Made by a program: the position numbers and the translations under genes. From Clostridiales bacterium (GTDB lineage: Bacteria > Bacillota > Clostridia > Lachnospirales > Lachnospiraceae), in the NCBI GenBank assembly GCA_019420275.1, contig JAHZHN010000019.1, positions 1 to 30,835 of the forward strand: a stretch of DNA of 30,835 nt, given 5' to 3'. This document shows positions 24,001 to 30,832 of this stretch, in pieces; the first letter of the stretch is position 1; each line of letters starts with the position of its first letter. The notes under the pieces are model-generated. The model was not told the origin of the DNA. It ran no database searches and worked only from the letters and a program-made list of their open reading frames with translations.

Positions 24001-24314
24001 TTTTTCTTGTTTTTCTCCATAATTTTTCGAATCACCATGGATTTCCCCTCATCTTCCAAAAGATTTTTCGGAACATAAGACAATTCTTCGAAAATCCGGT
24101 ATGCCAGCCGAAAAAATCCTACCACATCAATATTCATCGTTCCATGATGAGGGTGCCTCGTCACCAATTCCCTCTGGGCATTTAACGTCGACTGATCCGG
24201 TACCAGAAGAAAAAATTCCTGTTCCGGCTTCTCTATGGATTCCTTGATAACGCAATCATAAATATATGTTGTTTTTCCAGATCTTGCTGGTCCTAAAATA
24301 AATTGTAATGCCAT
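20967..24314 (-). CDS. addB: AddB helicase-nuclease subunit
   Basis: A 1115-residue partner of AddA. Near the N-terminus G-P-A-R-S-G-K-T (8-15) is the Walker A. The C-terminal half holds a second RecB-type nuclease (I-I-D-Y-K-S-G, then G-L-Q-M-Q-L-I-I-Y), which cuts the strand opposite to AddA. Four Cys that hold a 4Fe-4S cluster in Bacillus AddB are present: C762 (A-G-C-A-F) and C1074, C1077, C1083. In the Bacillus enzyme the helicase-like fold reads the Chi site. It is the first gene of addBA; AAGGAG precedes ATG 24314. Confidence 0.95.
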   Translation of the reverse strand: MALQFILGPARSGKTTYIYDCVIKESIEKPEQEFFLLVPDQSTLNAQRELVTRHPHHGTMNIDVVGFFRLAYRIFEELSYVPKNLLEDEGKSMVIRKIMEKNKKNLKIFGSSMKKPGFIEELKSFFAEMYQYDVSRKDLEDAAKTMKHPALQAKMEDILLVMTEFENYIQERYLISEQLLDVLADKMEESQKLKDAVFYLDGFTGFTPIQRKVIQKLMKIGQKVFISMTVDEAAVSKEYREYELFALPKKERMILIRDAMELGVEVEKDIFCSPNNKGSEQLRHLERNLFRYPYRTWQGECQDICVFQAMNPRMESQMIAGQIETLVREYGYQYKDIVVLTADLESYGSELERSFQDFHIPYFVDANRKLKNNPCIETILSALKMIQKDFSYDMVFRYLKSGFSCLDQEEADLLENYVIAMGIQGYSRWNRPFETEIFSKEEQERIEPLRIRFMDEIRPLKEGLKKRGETVLGKLTCLYEFLDRLNIEQKMEDKKQKFEKAGDPAQAKTYGRVYGQVLDLMEQMADILGEEKLSYDDFLSVLETGMEEMTMGVIPPSLDQVVIGDMERTRTEGVKVLFFAGVSDNVIPKQNPKGNVISDSQKGMLEEEGIVMAPTAKAASYMEQFYLYLTTAKPEDKLYVSYSVMTASGDNQKPSYFLERIRSVFPELKIREEKDFNMWGYTPEAAMNQVVSLLEEETLSEEQWQQLAVLFYGLEGFLPASRCIDGKFYENHASPISRDLVKELYGDTLRGSVTRMEQFAGCAFSHFMKYGLKLKERMEHQILPMDMGQVFHKTMELVGKRTDWKFADDESRDSFVDQTVEDAVSEVQQEILESSSRNHYLMDRMKRISRRAVWAMEQYIRRGDFTPEEYEIAFSEENQLKSMNFSLENGEKMVFSGVVDRMDSIEDEENKYIRIIDYKSGDVKFDFAKVFHGLQMQLIIYMNAMLELYEKKGEKRVLPAGMFYFHINDPIVEDKKKKQDDAETALLREMKMSGVANSDFDLISKMEHSGKEGIVSMPVTITAKGFGKRSSIMDTSQMLKLGTMVEEKIIELGNALMKGDISIRPYEYKDMMPCAYCSFRHICAYENGVDPVKRIKSISLEEGKHALDEGTTESY

Positions 24315-24334
24315 AATTCATCTCCTTATCACGT

Positions 24335-24363
24335 AGTATACCTTATCAGGCAGAAAAACTCTA
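24335..24363 (-). promoter_or_regulatory. Possible promoter of addBA
   Basis: A consensus-like TATACT (24340-24335) lies about 20 bases before addB. The -35 is poor (TAGAGT, 24363-24358, 17-base spacer). A similar TATACT at 24412-24417 may serve the divergent gene at 24445, also without a good -35. Confidence 0.4.
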
Positions 24364-24444
24364 CCTCGCCCCGCCGGATTATTTTTTATCATATTTTTCT
24401 GTTCTGCTTCATATACTAAAATAGAATCTTTTTGGGAGGAAGTT

Positions 24445-24879
24445 ATGTCATCTAAAACGAAAATTGTCGTCTTCAAGGCGAAAGAACTGATTTATACCGG
24501 TATTTTCATTCTTCTGGGAATCCTTTTGATCCTTCTGCTTATTTTTATGTTCGCCCCATCCAAAGAATCAACGGAAGAATCAGCAAAAACTTCCGGTTAC
24601 ATAGAAGGAGTCTATTCTTCTCCTCTGACACTGGGGGACAACGAACTGGAACTTCAGGTAACCGTCAAAAATGGAAAGCCTCAGTCCGTCGCCCTGAAGC
24701 ATTTAGATAAAACCATAAAAACCATGTACCCTCTTGTAGAACCGTCTCTAAAAGAAATTAACAAACAGCTCCCTAAAGTTGAATCTATCGATGATATCGA
24801 GTTTGATGATCAAAGTCAGTACACAAACACCATCCTAAAACAGGCCATAAAGAATGCTCTAAAAAAAGCACAGGAATAA
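24445..24879 (+). CDS. Membrane-anchored protein of unknown function, possible FMN-binding-like fold
   Basis: A 144-residue protein I cannot name with certainty. One hydrophobic segment (about 14-38) anchors it, and a Ser/Glu/Lys linker leads to an extracytoplasmic domain. That domain begins S-G-Y-I-E-G-V-Y-S and continues with L-E-L-Q-V-T-V-K-N-G-K and a C-terminal amphipathic helix (A-I-K-N-A-L-K-K-A). The G-x-Y, then V-x-V-x-x-G-K pattern recalls FMN-binding-domain repeats, but the flavin-attachment Ser/Thr motif is not evident, so the resemblance is weak. GGGAGGAAG precedes the ATG. It diverges from addB and converges on lon. Confidence 0.75.
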   Translation: MSSKTKIVVFKAKELIYTGIFILLGILLILLLIFMFAPSKESTEESAKTSGYIEGVYSSPLTLGDNELELQVTVKNGKPQSVALKHLDKTIKTMYPLVEPSLKEINKQLPKVESIDDIEFDDQSQYTNTILKQAIKNALKKAQE

Positions 24880-24930
24880 AAAATGGAGCTGCTGTCCTAC
24901 AGAATATACATTCTGCGACAGCAGCTCCAT
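24878..24930 (-). terminator. Terminator downstream of lon
   Basis: A perfect 14-bp stem (24883-24896 with 24917-24930) contains an inner 6-bp stem (CAGAAT/ATTCTG). A T run follows only on the minus strand, so it is built to stop lon; the plus-strand gene ends right against it. Confidence 0.85.
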
Positions 24931-25015
24931 GTGCCAATTCCTGCTTTCTCTTTTATACGGGCAGATTTTCCATACTTTTTCATTTCACTGTTAAAGTCCC
25001 CTTATTATCACGTAT

Positions 25016-27283
25016 CTATTTTAGTACTTTTTTCAGCACCTCTTCTACCGACCTGACCGGTATAATTTTCAGTTTTTCTTTTACTTCATCAGCAACTTCA
25101 TCTAGGTCATCTACGTTCTCTGACGGAATCAGTACCTTAGATATGCCGGCTCTCTGAGCCGCCATCAGTTTTTCCGGAAGCCCTCCGATCGGCATAACCC
25201 TGCCCCGCAGCGAAACTTCTCCCGTCATGGCGTATTCCGGAGAAACTGCCTTTCCCGTCACAAGAGAAGCAATTGCAGTCGTTAATGTAATTCCTGCGGA
25301 AGGCCCGTCTTTTGGAACTGCTCCTGCAGGAACATGGACGTGCAGATCATTTTCTTCAAACATTGCTGCTTTCTCTGGATATTTTGACTTCACTAATGTC
25401 ACTGCAATCTGGACAGACTCTTTCATAACATCTCCAAGCTGTCCTGTGATCTGGATCTTTCCGCTTCCTTTCGTGAACATTGTCTCAATAAAGAGGATTT
25501 CACCTCCTGCCTGGGTCCATGCAAGTCCAGTCACGATTCCCGGCTGTTTCTCTTCCAGAATATTTTCATGATGAATCGGCTTTTGATCCAGGAATTCCTG
25601 CAGGCGTCTCGGACTTACGGTAAGACTCTTTTGTTCCCCTTTTACCAATTTGACCGCTGCAAACCTGCACAAGGTATCCAGCTGCTTCTTTAACCCCCGA
25701 ACCCCGGATTCCATTGTATAATCGCTGATGATCTTTTCAAGGGCTTCATCCGTCACCTTCAGATTCTGAGCTTTGATTCCCATGGCTTTCATGGCCTTTG
25801 GCAGCAGATGCTTACGAGCAATCTGAAATTTTTCCACTGCTGTATATCCCGGAAACTGAATGACTTCCATACGGTTCAGAAGCGGTTCCGGTATCGTATC
25901 CATAGTATTTGCTGTGCAAACGAACAAAACATCAGACAAATCATACGGCACGTTCATATAATGATCCGTAAAACTGTTATTCTGTTCTGGATCCAGTACT
26001 TCCAGCAAGGCACTTGCCGGATCTCCGCTGAAATCCTTGGAAAGCTTGTCTACTTCATCCAAAACCATTACCGGATTCGACGCACCGCATCGTTTCATGC
26101 CGTCCATGATCCTTCCCGGCATTGCTCCTACATAAGTTCTTCGGTGTCCACGGATTTCTGCCTCATCACGAACGCCTCCCAGGCTGACCCGGACATATTT
26201 TCTATGAAGCGCATCCGCAATGCTTTGACCTATGCTGGTCTTTCCGGTTCCCGGAGCTCCCACAAATAAAAGGATGGAACCTGACTGTTTTTTATTCAGC
26301 GCCATCACCGCCAGCTGCTGGATAATTCTGCGTTTTACCTTCTTCAGTCCATAATGCTCTTTATCCAATATTTTTTCTGCTTCTGTAAGATCTACATCTG
26401 TCAGTTCTTCTTTTTTCCATGACAGTCCTGTAACAAAATCAAGATAGTCATAGAGCATGCCATATTCATGGCTGTCTTTTCCTTCCTGCTTCATCCGGTT
26501 TAAAATCTTCTCGGCTTCCCGTCTGGCTGTCTCATTCATACCGGATTCTTTGATCTTGTTTTCAAATTTGCGTACATCTGAGACATTCTCTGGATGCATC
26601 TCATCCAACTGTCTCTGCAAAAAGTCAATCTGTTTTTTGATCGCATCTTCCCGATAGACCTTTTCATGGCTTTCTACCTGTTCATTCTCAGCCTCCTGAC
26701 CAACTCTGGTCATCTCAATAAATTCATAAATTGCTTTTTCCATCAATTCCGTACGGACAGAAGTATGATCTGCTGCCAGGATTTCATATTTCTCCTCATT
26801 GCTTAAATTCAAATATCCCGCCAGAGAAGAAACGGTCTCCTCCATGCTCTTCCAGTGCAAAATATAGCCTCTCGCCATAATTCCCCACTGAAATCCCTGG
26901 ACAAACTTTAAGAGAGAGTCTCTCATCTTTCCGTACCGTTCCTTGCGCTCCTCTTCTGAAATATCTTCAATATCTTCTCTCAAAGTTACAGAAGCAGTAA
27001 TTTCATCTGCCGTTACATTAACTTGGAGGATATCAACACGATTGGTCGTTCGTACACTGATCACACCGTTATCATCCCGAGACTGAAATTTTCCCGAAAT
27101 ACCGATCGGATAAAAATCATCCGCCGTCATCTCTGATCTAGTTTTATCCTCCTTCAGCATTAAAAATAATATTTCGTCATCTTTCCTGACATCTTCTATA
27201 TTTAATTCCTGAAATACATCACTTTTAAAGTAATACACAATGTCAGGCAAAATAATCATATCATACACAGGTATTGTAATCAT
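25016..27283 (-). CDS. lon: ATP-dependent protease Lon
   Basis: A 755-residue LonA-type serine protease that degrades misfolded and regulatory proteins. The N-terminal substrate domain is followed by a coiled-coil stretch. The AAA+ module has Walker A G-A-P-G-T-G-K-T (342-349) and Walker B V-M-V-L-D-E-V-D-K. The protease domain has catalytic Ser662 (D-G-P-S-A-G) and Lys705 (P-E-K), 43 apart as in E. coli S679/K722. I start at ATG 27283: an AGGAGG site lies 7 bases before it, and the longer frame to 27322 would translate that site and part of the CIRCE element. A perfect CIRCE lies just upstream, so HrcA should repress it. Confidence 0.95.
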   Translation of the reverse strand: MITIPVYDMIILPDIVYYFKSDVFQELNIEDVRKDDEILFLMLKEDKTRSEMTADDFYPIGISGKFQSRDDNGVISVRTTNRVDILQVNVTADEITASVTLREDIEDISEEERKERYGKMRDSLLKFVQGFQWGIMARGYILHWKSMEETVSSLAGYLNLSNEEKYEILAADHTSVRTELMEKAIYEFIEMTRVGQEAENEQVESHEKVYREDAIKKQIDFLQRQLDEMHPENVSDVRKFENKIKESGMNETARREAEKILNRMKQEGKDSHEYGMLYDYLDFVTGLSWKKEELTDVDLTEAEKILDKEHYGLKKVKRRIIQQLAVMALNKKQSGSILLFVGAPGTGKTSIGQSIADALHRKYVRVSLGGVRDEAEIRGHRRTYVGAMPGRIMDGMKRCGASNPVMVLDEVDKLSKDFSGDPASALLEVLDPEQNNSFTDHYMNVPYDLSDVLFVCTANTMDTIPEPLLNRMEVIQFPGYTAVEKFQIARKHLLPKAMKAMGIKAQNLKVTDEALEKIISDYTMESGVRGLKKQLDTLCRFAAVKLVKGEQKSLTVSPRRLQEFLDQKPIHHENILEEKQPGIVTGLAWTQAGGEILFIETMFTKGSGKIQITGQLGDVMKESVQIAVTLVKSKYPEKAAMFEENDLHVHVPAGAVPKDGPSAGITLTTAIASLVTGKAVSPEYAMTGEVSLRGRVMPIGGLPEKLMAAQRAGISKVLIPSENVDDLDEVADEVKEKLKIIPVRSVEEVLKKVLK

Positions 27284-27290
27284 ATGGATT

Positions 27291-27297
27291 CCTCCTT
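27291..27297 (-). promoter_or_regulatory. Ribosome binding site that fixes the lon start
   Basis: AAGGAGG lies 7 bases before ATG 27283 and inside the longer open frame, excluding the start at 27322. Confidence 0.85.
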
Positions 27298-27305
27298 TGC
27301 TTTTG

Positions 27306-27332
27306 TTAGCACTCTTTATCATTGAGTGCTAA
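27306..27332 (-). promoter_or_regulatory. CIRCE operator (HrcA binding site)
   Basis: A perfect inverted repeat TTAGCACTC - 9 bases - GAGTGCTAA, identical to the CIRCE consensus. It spans roughly +3 to +29 of the lon transcript, typical for HrcA repression of groE and dnaK operons. Confidence 0.95.
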
Positions 27333-27341
27333 TTCAAGGTA

Positions 27342-27370
27342 AGAATACCACACTTTCTTTTATTTGTAAA
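27342..27370 (-). promoter_or_regulatory. Sigma-A promoter of lon
   Basis: TTTACA (27370-27365), a 17-base spacer and TATTCT (27347-27342) with an extended TG (TGGTATTCT). The start is near 27335, at the edge of CIRCE. The -35 abuts the terminator of the upstream gene. Confidence 0.78.
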
Positions 27371-27405
27371 GAAAAAAGGTTCTGTTTCTTTCTCGAAACA
27401 GAACC
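27371..27405 (-). terminator. Terminator of the small lipoprotein gene
   Basis: On the minus strand GGTTCTGTTTC pairs perfectly with GAAACAGAACC (27405-27378), followed by TTTTTTC. Confidence 0.9.
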
Positions 27406-27413
27406 CTGATCTA

Positions 27414-27887
27414 TTATTTTTTGTACTCTTCAATTTTCTTTGTATCGGTATTTTTCTGATAAATCTTGCCTGTATCTTTATCAACATAAAAATCTCCATA
27501 TTTTTTGCCGGAATCATCTTTTGTATCGTAGACTTCGAAATAATATCCTTCAGATCCGTCCTGATATTCAGTCACATCTTCCGTCTTATTTTTCACAACA
27601 TATCTTCCATCTTCCTCGCTGTTTCCAAGCTGATTCAACAGATAATCATGGGCATCGCCATAATTATCAAATCCATTGGCAATATCATCTGCAGCATCTT
27701 TTGCACCGTCCGCAATGTCATCTGCTGCGTCTTCCACATCATCTGCAAGACTGTCTTCTTTCGTTGATGCATTTCCTGTCGTTGTCTTTTCTGTCATGTC
27801 ATCGTTTGAACGGTTGGAACATCCGGCAAAGAGGACAGATGTTCCTAAAACCATTGCCATACATAAGATCCATATTGTCTTTTTCAT
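27414..27887 (-). CDS. Small acidic lipoprotein, unknown function
   Basis: A 157-residue protein. The signal sequence (MKKTIWIL...) ends at F-A-G-C, so Cys23 is the likely lipidated residue; Phe at -3 is unusual. A low-complexity Asp/Ala segment follows (about 48-72), with repeated D-A-A-D-D-I-A units that could form a helix. A C-terminal domain is rich in Tyr and Asp (Y-Y-F-E-V-Y-D, Y-G-D-F-Y-V-D, G-K-I-Y-Q-K) and resembles the short PepSY/YcdB-type repeat in which a residue pattern is followed by 'D-x-x-T-G-K-I-Y'. No function is assigned. AAAAGGAG precedes the ATG. It is a single-gene unit. Confidence 0.75.
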   Translation of the reverse strand: MKKTIWILCMAMVLGTSVLFAGCSNRSNDDMTEKTTTGNASTKEDSLADDVEDAADDIADGAKDAADDIANGFDNYGDAHDYLLNQLGNSEEDGRYVVKNKTEDVTEYQDGSEGYYFEVYDTKDDSGKKYGDFYVDKDTGKIYQKNTDTKKIEEYKK

Positions 27888-27983
27888 GTAAACTCTCCTT
27901 TTCTTCTCAACATTTTATACTCCTATTGTTTCCAAAGAAAAGAAAAATATGAATCCTTTCTTATTTTTCTTTTTGAAAGACTT

Positions 27984-28646
27984 TTATTTTCTCGTAAACG
28001 CCATTGCGATTCGGTCTCCGATCCACTGCCCCAGCTGGACAATAATGATCAGAACCACTACCGTCACAAACAAAACTCCTGTCTGATAACGATTATATCC
28101 GTACATGATCGCCAGATTTCCGATTCCTCCGCCGCCGACGGCTCCTGCCATGGCTGAATAGCCGATAATGCTGACAAATGTCACTGTCAGCGCACGAATC
28201 AGAGCAGGCATTGCCTCCACAAAAAGCACTTTGCGAATGATCAAAAAAGTTCCCGCTCCGGCAGCAACCGCAGCCTCAATCACGCCTTTGTCGACTTCAC
28301 TAAAAGCTCCTTCCACTAATCTTGCGAAAAACGCAATGGATGCGATAGAAAGAGATACAGAGGCCGCAAGAGCTCCAATGGATGTTCCTACCAAAAGCCT
28401 CGTCACCGGAATCAGAACGATGATTAATATAATAAACGGCATGGAACGAATGATGTTTACGATCGTTCCTGCAATCCCATTAATAATTCGGTTCTTAAAA
28501 AACAGCGGGTTAGATGTCAAATGGAGAATCAAGCCCAAAACAGTTCCTACAACAGCCGCTGCGATCATAGAAATCAAAACCATCTCAAAAGTCTCAAACG
28601 ATGCCTGTGCAAATTCTGACTGTATGATTTCCAATGTTTCATTCAT
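27984..28646 (-). CDS. metI: Methionine ABC transporter permease
   Basis: A 220-residue integral membrane subunit of the methionine (or related) importer. Five or so hydrophobic segments and the cytoplasmic EAA loop (I-E-A-A-V-A-A-G-A-G) that docks on MetN are present. The first conserved segment is I-I-R-S-M-P-F-I-I-L, characteristic of MetI. The ATG lies one base after the metN stop codon. No strong terminator follows; only a weak stem and T-rich stretch lie at 27950-27983. Confidence 0.93.
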   Translation of the reverse strand: MNETLEIIQSEFAQASFETFEMVLISMIAAAVVGTVLGLILHLTSNPLFFKNRIINGIAGTIVNIIRSMPFIILIIVLIPVTRLLVGTSIGALAASVSLSIASIAFFARLVEGAFSEVDKGVIEAAVAAGAGTFLIIRKVLFVEAMPALIRALTVTFVSIIGYSAMAGAVGGGGIGNLAIMYGYNRYQTGVLFVTVVVLIIIVQLGQWIGDRIAMAFTRK

Positions 28647-28647
28647 T

Positions 28648-29658
28648 TTATTTCCCTCCTAATCTTTCCAGCTTATATACGTTCTTTTCTATATATTCCA
28701 AAGCTTTCTCACGTTCAGGCCTGGTACCTCTTAAAATAACGATCATTACTCCAAAAGGCTTATTATGAATATAATCCACTTTTCCGCTGATAATATCAAG
28801 GGTAATATCATAATTTTTGGATGCTATGCTGATAACCGGATCATAAGAATCATCTCCCGTATAGCTAAGCCGCAGCAGTTCCTCATCTTCTTTGACTGTA
28901 AGAGCTTCCGGCACCGTCACATTGAGCACTCGTTCCACCAGCCGTTTGGCAATTGGCTCCTTCGGCTCAGTAAATGCCGTATATATATCGGATATCTCCT
29001 TTAGCTTTCCTTGTTCCATAAAAGCGATCCTGTCAAACAGTTTTTTGGCAACTTCCATCTCATGGGTAATAAATACAATCGTAATCTTGGTTTTCTGATT
29101 GATTTCTTTTAACAATGCAACAATCTCTTCTGTATTTTCAAGATCCAGAGCAGATGTAGCCTCATCACAAAGCAAAATCTCAGGATTATTTGCCAGCGCC
29201 CTGGCAATGGCAACTCTCTGCTTCTGTCCGCCGCTTAAGTTCGCCGGATATGCGTCTGCTTTCTCTGGAAGATGTACCAGCTCCAGCAGTTCCTTGACCC
29301 TCTCCGGAATCTTATCCTTTGGATATTTATTTGCATACAGAGAAAACGCGACATTTTCCGCAATCGTAGAACCGCTGATCAGATTAAAATGCTGGAAGAT
29401 CATTCCTATATTTAAACGGACTTTCCTAAGTTCTCTGCGGTTAAGCTTTGTAATGTCCTTGCCGTCGATCAGCACCTGTCCTCTGGTCGGAGGCTGGAGC
29501 ATATTAATCACGCGAACCAGGGTACTTTTTCCCGCACCGCTTGGACCTACGATCCCAAACACTTCTCCGTCCTGAATGGTAAGACTGACATCATCAACTG
29601 CTTTGAACGCCTGTCCTCCATGCCCGAATTTCACATCTATGTTCTTTAATTCAATCAC
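28648..29658 (-). CDS. metN: Methionine ABC transporter ATP-binding protein
   Basis: A 336-residue ABC ATPase. Walker A is G-P-S-G-A-G-K-S-T (38-46), signature L-S-G-G-Q (141-145), Walker B I-L-L-C-D-E (161-166). The C-terminal ~100 residues form the NIL domain that in E. coli MetN binds methionine and shuts the transporter (trans-inhibition). The start is GTG 29658 with AGGATGG upstream. The gene has its own promoter in the gap after metQ. Confidence 0.95.
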   Translation of the reverse strand: MIELKNIDVKFGHGGQAFKAVDDVSLTIQDGEVFGIVGPSGAGKSTLVRVINMLQPPTRGQVLIDGKDITKLNRRELRKVRLNIGMIFQHFNLISGSTIAENVAFSLYANKYPKDKIPERVKELLELVHLPEKADAYPANLSGGQKQRVAIARALANNPEILLCDEATSALDLENTEEIVALLKEINQKTKITIVFITHEMEVAKKLFDRIAFMEQGKLKEISDIYTAFTEPKEPIAKRLVERVLNVTVPEALTVKEDEELLRLSYTGDDSYDPVISIASKNYDITLDIISGKVDYIHNKPFGVMIVILRGTRPEREKALEYIEKNVYKLERLGGK

Positions 29659-29704
29659 GTTTTTCCATCCTTTCTCATAGTCTAAAATCCTCTATAGCAT
29701 TCCA

Positions 29705-29733
29705 ATCATAGCAATTTCAAATGATTTTTTCAA
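29705..29733 (-). promoter_or_regulatory. Internal sigma-A promoter of metNI
   Basis: TTGAAA (29733-29728), a 17-base spacer and TATGAT (29710-29705) with an extended TG (TGCTATGAT). No terminator is visible between metQ and metN, so metNI may be made both from here and by read-through. Confidence 0.7.
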
Positions 29734-29772
29734 TCCTTTTATGCTCCTGCAGAAACTTTTCCGATATTTTCC

Positions 29773-30609
29773 TTAGAAAAGCGCAACGACAGCCCCTTTG
29801 TATTCTTTCTGAATATATTCTTTTACTTCATCACTTTTTAAAGCCTTTATCAGAGCCTTGACCGCAGCACTGTCTTCCTTTCCTTTTTTTACAGCTACCA
29901 CATTTCCATACGTTTTCGCACCTAATGACTCTGCATCTTCTACTGCCAGCGCATCTTTGTTCACTTCCAGTCCTGCTTCCAATGCATAATTGCCATTGAT
30001 CACCGCAATGTCCACATCTTCCAGTGCCCTTGGAATCTGGGCTGCTTCCAGTTCCTGGATATTCAGATTCTTCTTATTCTCTATTATATCTTTTTTTGTG
30101 GCAGTCAAAGATACCCCCTCTTTTAACTTGATCAGTCCTTGTGATTCCAGAAGAAGCAGCGCTCTTGCCTCATTTGTAGTATCATTTGGCACTGCCACAG
30201 ATGCTCCGTCTTTCAAGTTCTGAAGAGATTTTATCTTTCCAGGAAAAATACCAAATGGCTCATAATGAATCACGCCGGCAGAAATCAAATCTGTTCCATT
30301 TTCTTTATTAAAATTATCCAGATATGGTTTGTGCTGAAAATAATTGGCATCTAAGTCTCCTGCTTCGAGGGCGGTATTTGGCTGAATATAATCAGAATAT
30401 TCTTTAATCTCCAATTCATATCCTTCCCTCTTCAAAACATCTTTAGCTGCACGAAGAATTTCTCCATGGGGCGAAGGACTGGCTCCTACTATAATTTTTT
30501 TAGAATCTTTCTTAGCATTGTCTCCTCTGCTCCCACATCCAACAAATCCTGTAACTGCAATAACTCCTGTCAGCACAGCAGCAAGTAATTTTTTACATAC
30601 TTTTCTCAT
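29773..30609 (-). CDS. metQ: Methionine-binding lipoprotein MetQ
   Basis: A 278-residue NlpA-family lipoprotein. The signal peptide ends at T-G-F-V-G-C, with Cys25 the likely lipidated residue. Family motifs: V-G-A-S-P-S-P-H-G-E-I-L, D-Y-I-Q-P-N-x-A-L, D-A-N-Y-F-Q-H-K-P-Y-L, V-P-N-D-T-T-N-E-A-R-A-L, and the N-G-N-Y-A loop; these line the methionine pocket in related MetQ. I start at ATG 30609 with AGAGGTG 6 bases upstream; a GTG at 30618 lies within that site. It is first in the metQ-metN-metI cluster. Confidence 0.93.
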   Translation of the reverse strand: MRKVCKKLLAAVLTGVIAVTGFVGCGSRGDNAKKDSKKIIVGASPSPHGEILRAAKDVLKREGYELEIKEYSDYIQPNTALEAGDLDANYFQHKPYLDNFNKENGTDLISAGVIHYEPFGIFPGKIKSLQNLKDGASVAVPNDTTNEARALLLLESQGLIKLKEGVSLTATKKDIIENKKNLNIQELEAAQIPRALEDVDIAVINGNYALEAGLEVNKDALAVEDAESLGAKTYGNVVAVKKGKEDSAAVKALIKALKSDEVKEYIQKEYKGAVVALF

Positions 30610-30653
30610 TTGTCCCACCTCTTTCTTTCTCTTCTTCCATTGGAATTTCCCTT

Positions 30654-30682
30654 ATCATAGCAAATATTTTATTCACTGTATA
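30654..30682 (-). promoter_or_regulatory. Probable sigma-A promoter of metQ
   Basis: TATACA (30682-30677), a 17-base spacer and TATGAT (30659-30654) with an extended TG. The leader to ATG 30609 is only about 38 bases, too short for an S-box or T-box. Confidence 0.6.
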
Positions 30683-30699
30683 ATATCTATCTTCTTGAA

Positions 30700-30727
30700 T
30701 TTGTTATAGGGAAAAGCCTATAACAAA
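30700..30727. promoter_or_regulatory. Perfect 11-bp dyad upstream of the metQ promoter
   Basis: TTTGTTATAGG - 6 bases - CCTATAACAAA. Its centre is about 67 bases before the predicted metQ start, the usual place for a LysR-type activator. It lacks a T tract, so it is not a terminator. The regulator is unknown. Confidence 0.6.
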
Positions 30728-30781
30728 CAGCCATCTTCTATATATCTTATGAAAGCCAAAACCCCTGCCTGCAGAATCAGA

Positions 30782-30832
30782 GAGGGTGTCCCAAAAGTCA
30801 TGAAATGACTTGAGGGATACCCTCGTTCTTTT
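30782..30832. repeat. Nested palindrome at the right edge, possibly an insertion-sequence end
   Basis: GAGGGTGTCCC (30782-30792) pairs with GGGATACCCTC (30814-30824), with an inner AAGTCAT/ATGACTT stem. A weak T-rich stretch follows on the plus strand, but no plus-strand gene ends here. The text GGGTGTCCCAAAAGTCA resembles ends of IS elements I know from Firmicutes. The window stops before any coding region could confirm this. Confidence 0.45.

Noticed and set aside
27284..27322. Longer lon start
   Set aside because: It would translate the ribosome site and half of the CIRCE element; ATG 27283 matches the Lon N-terminus.
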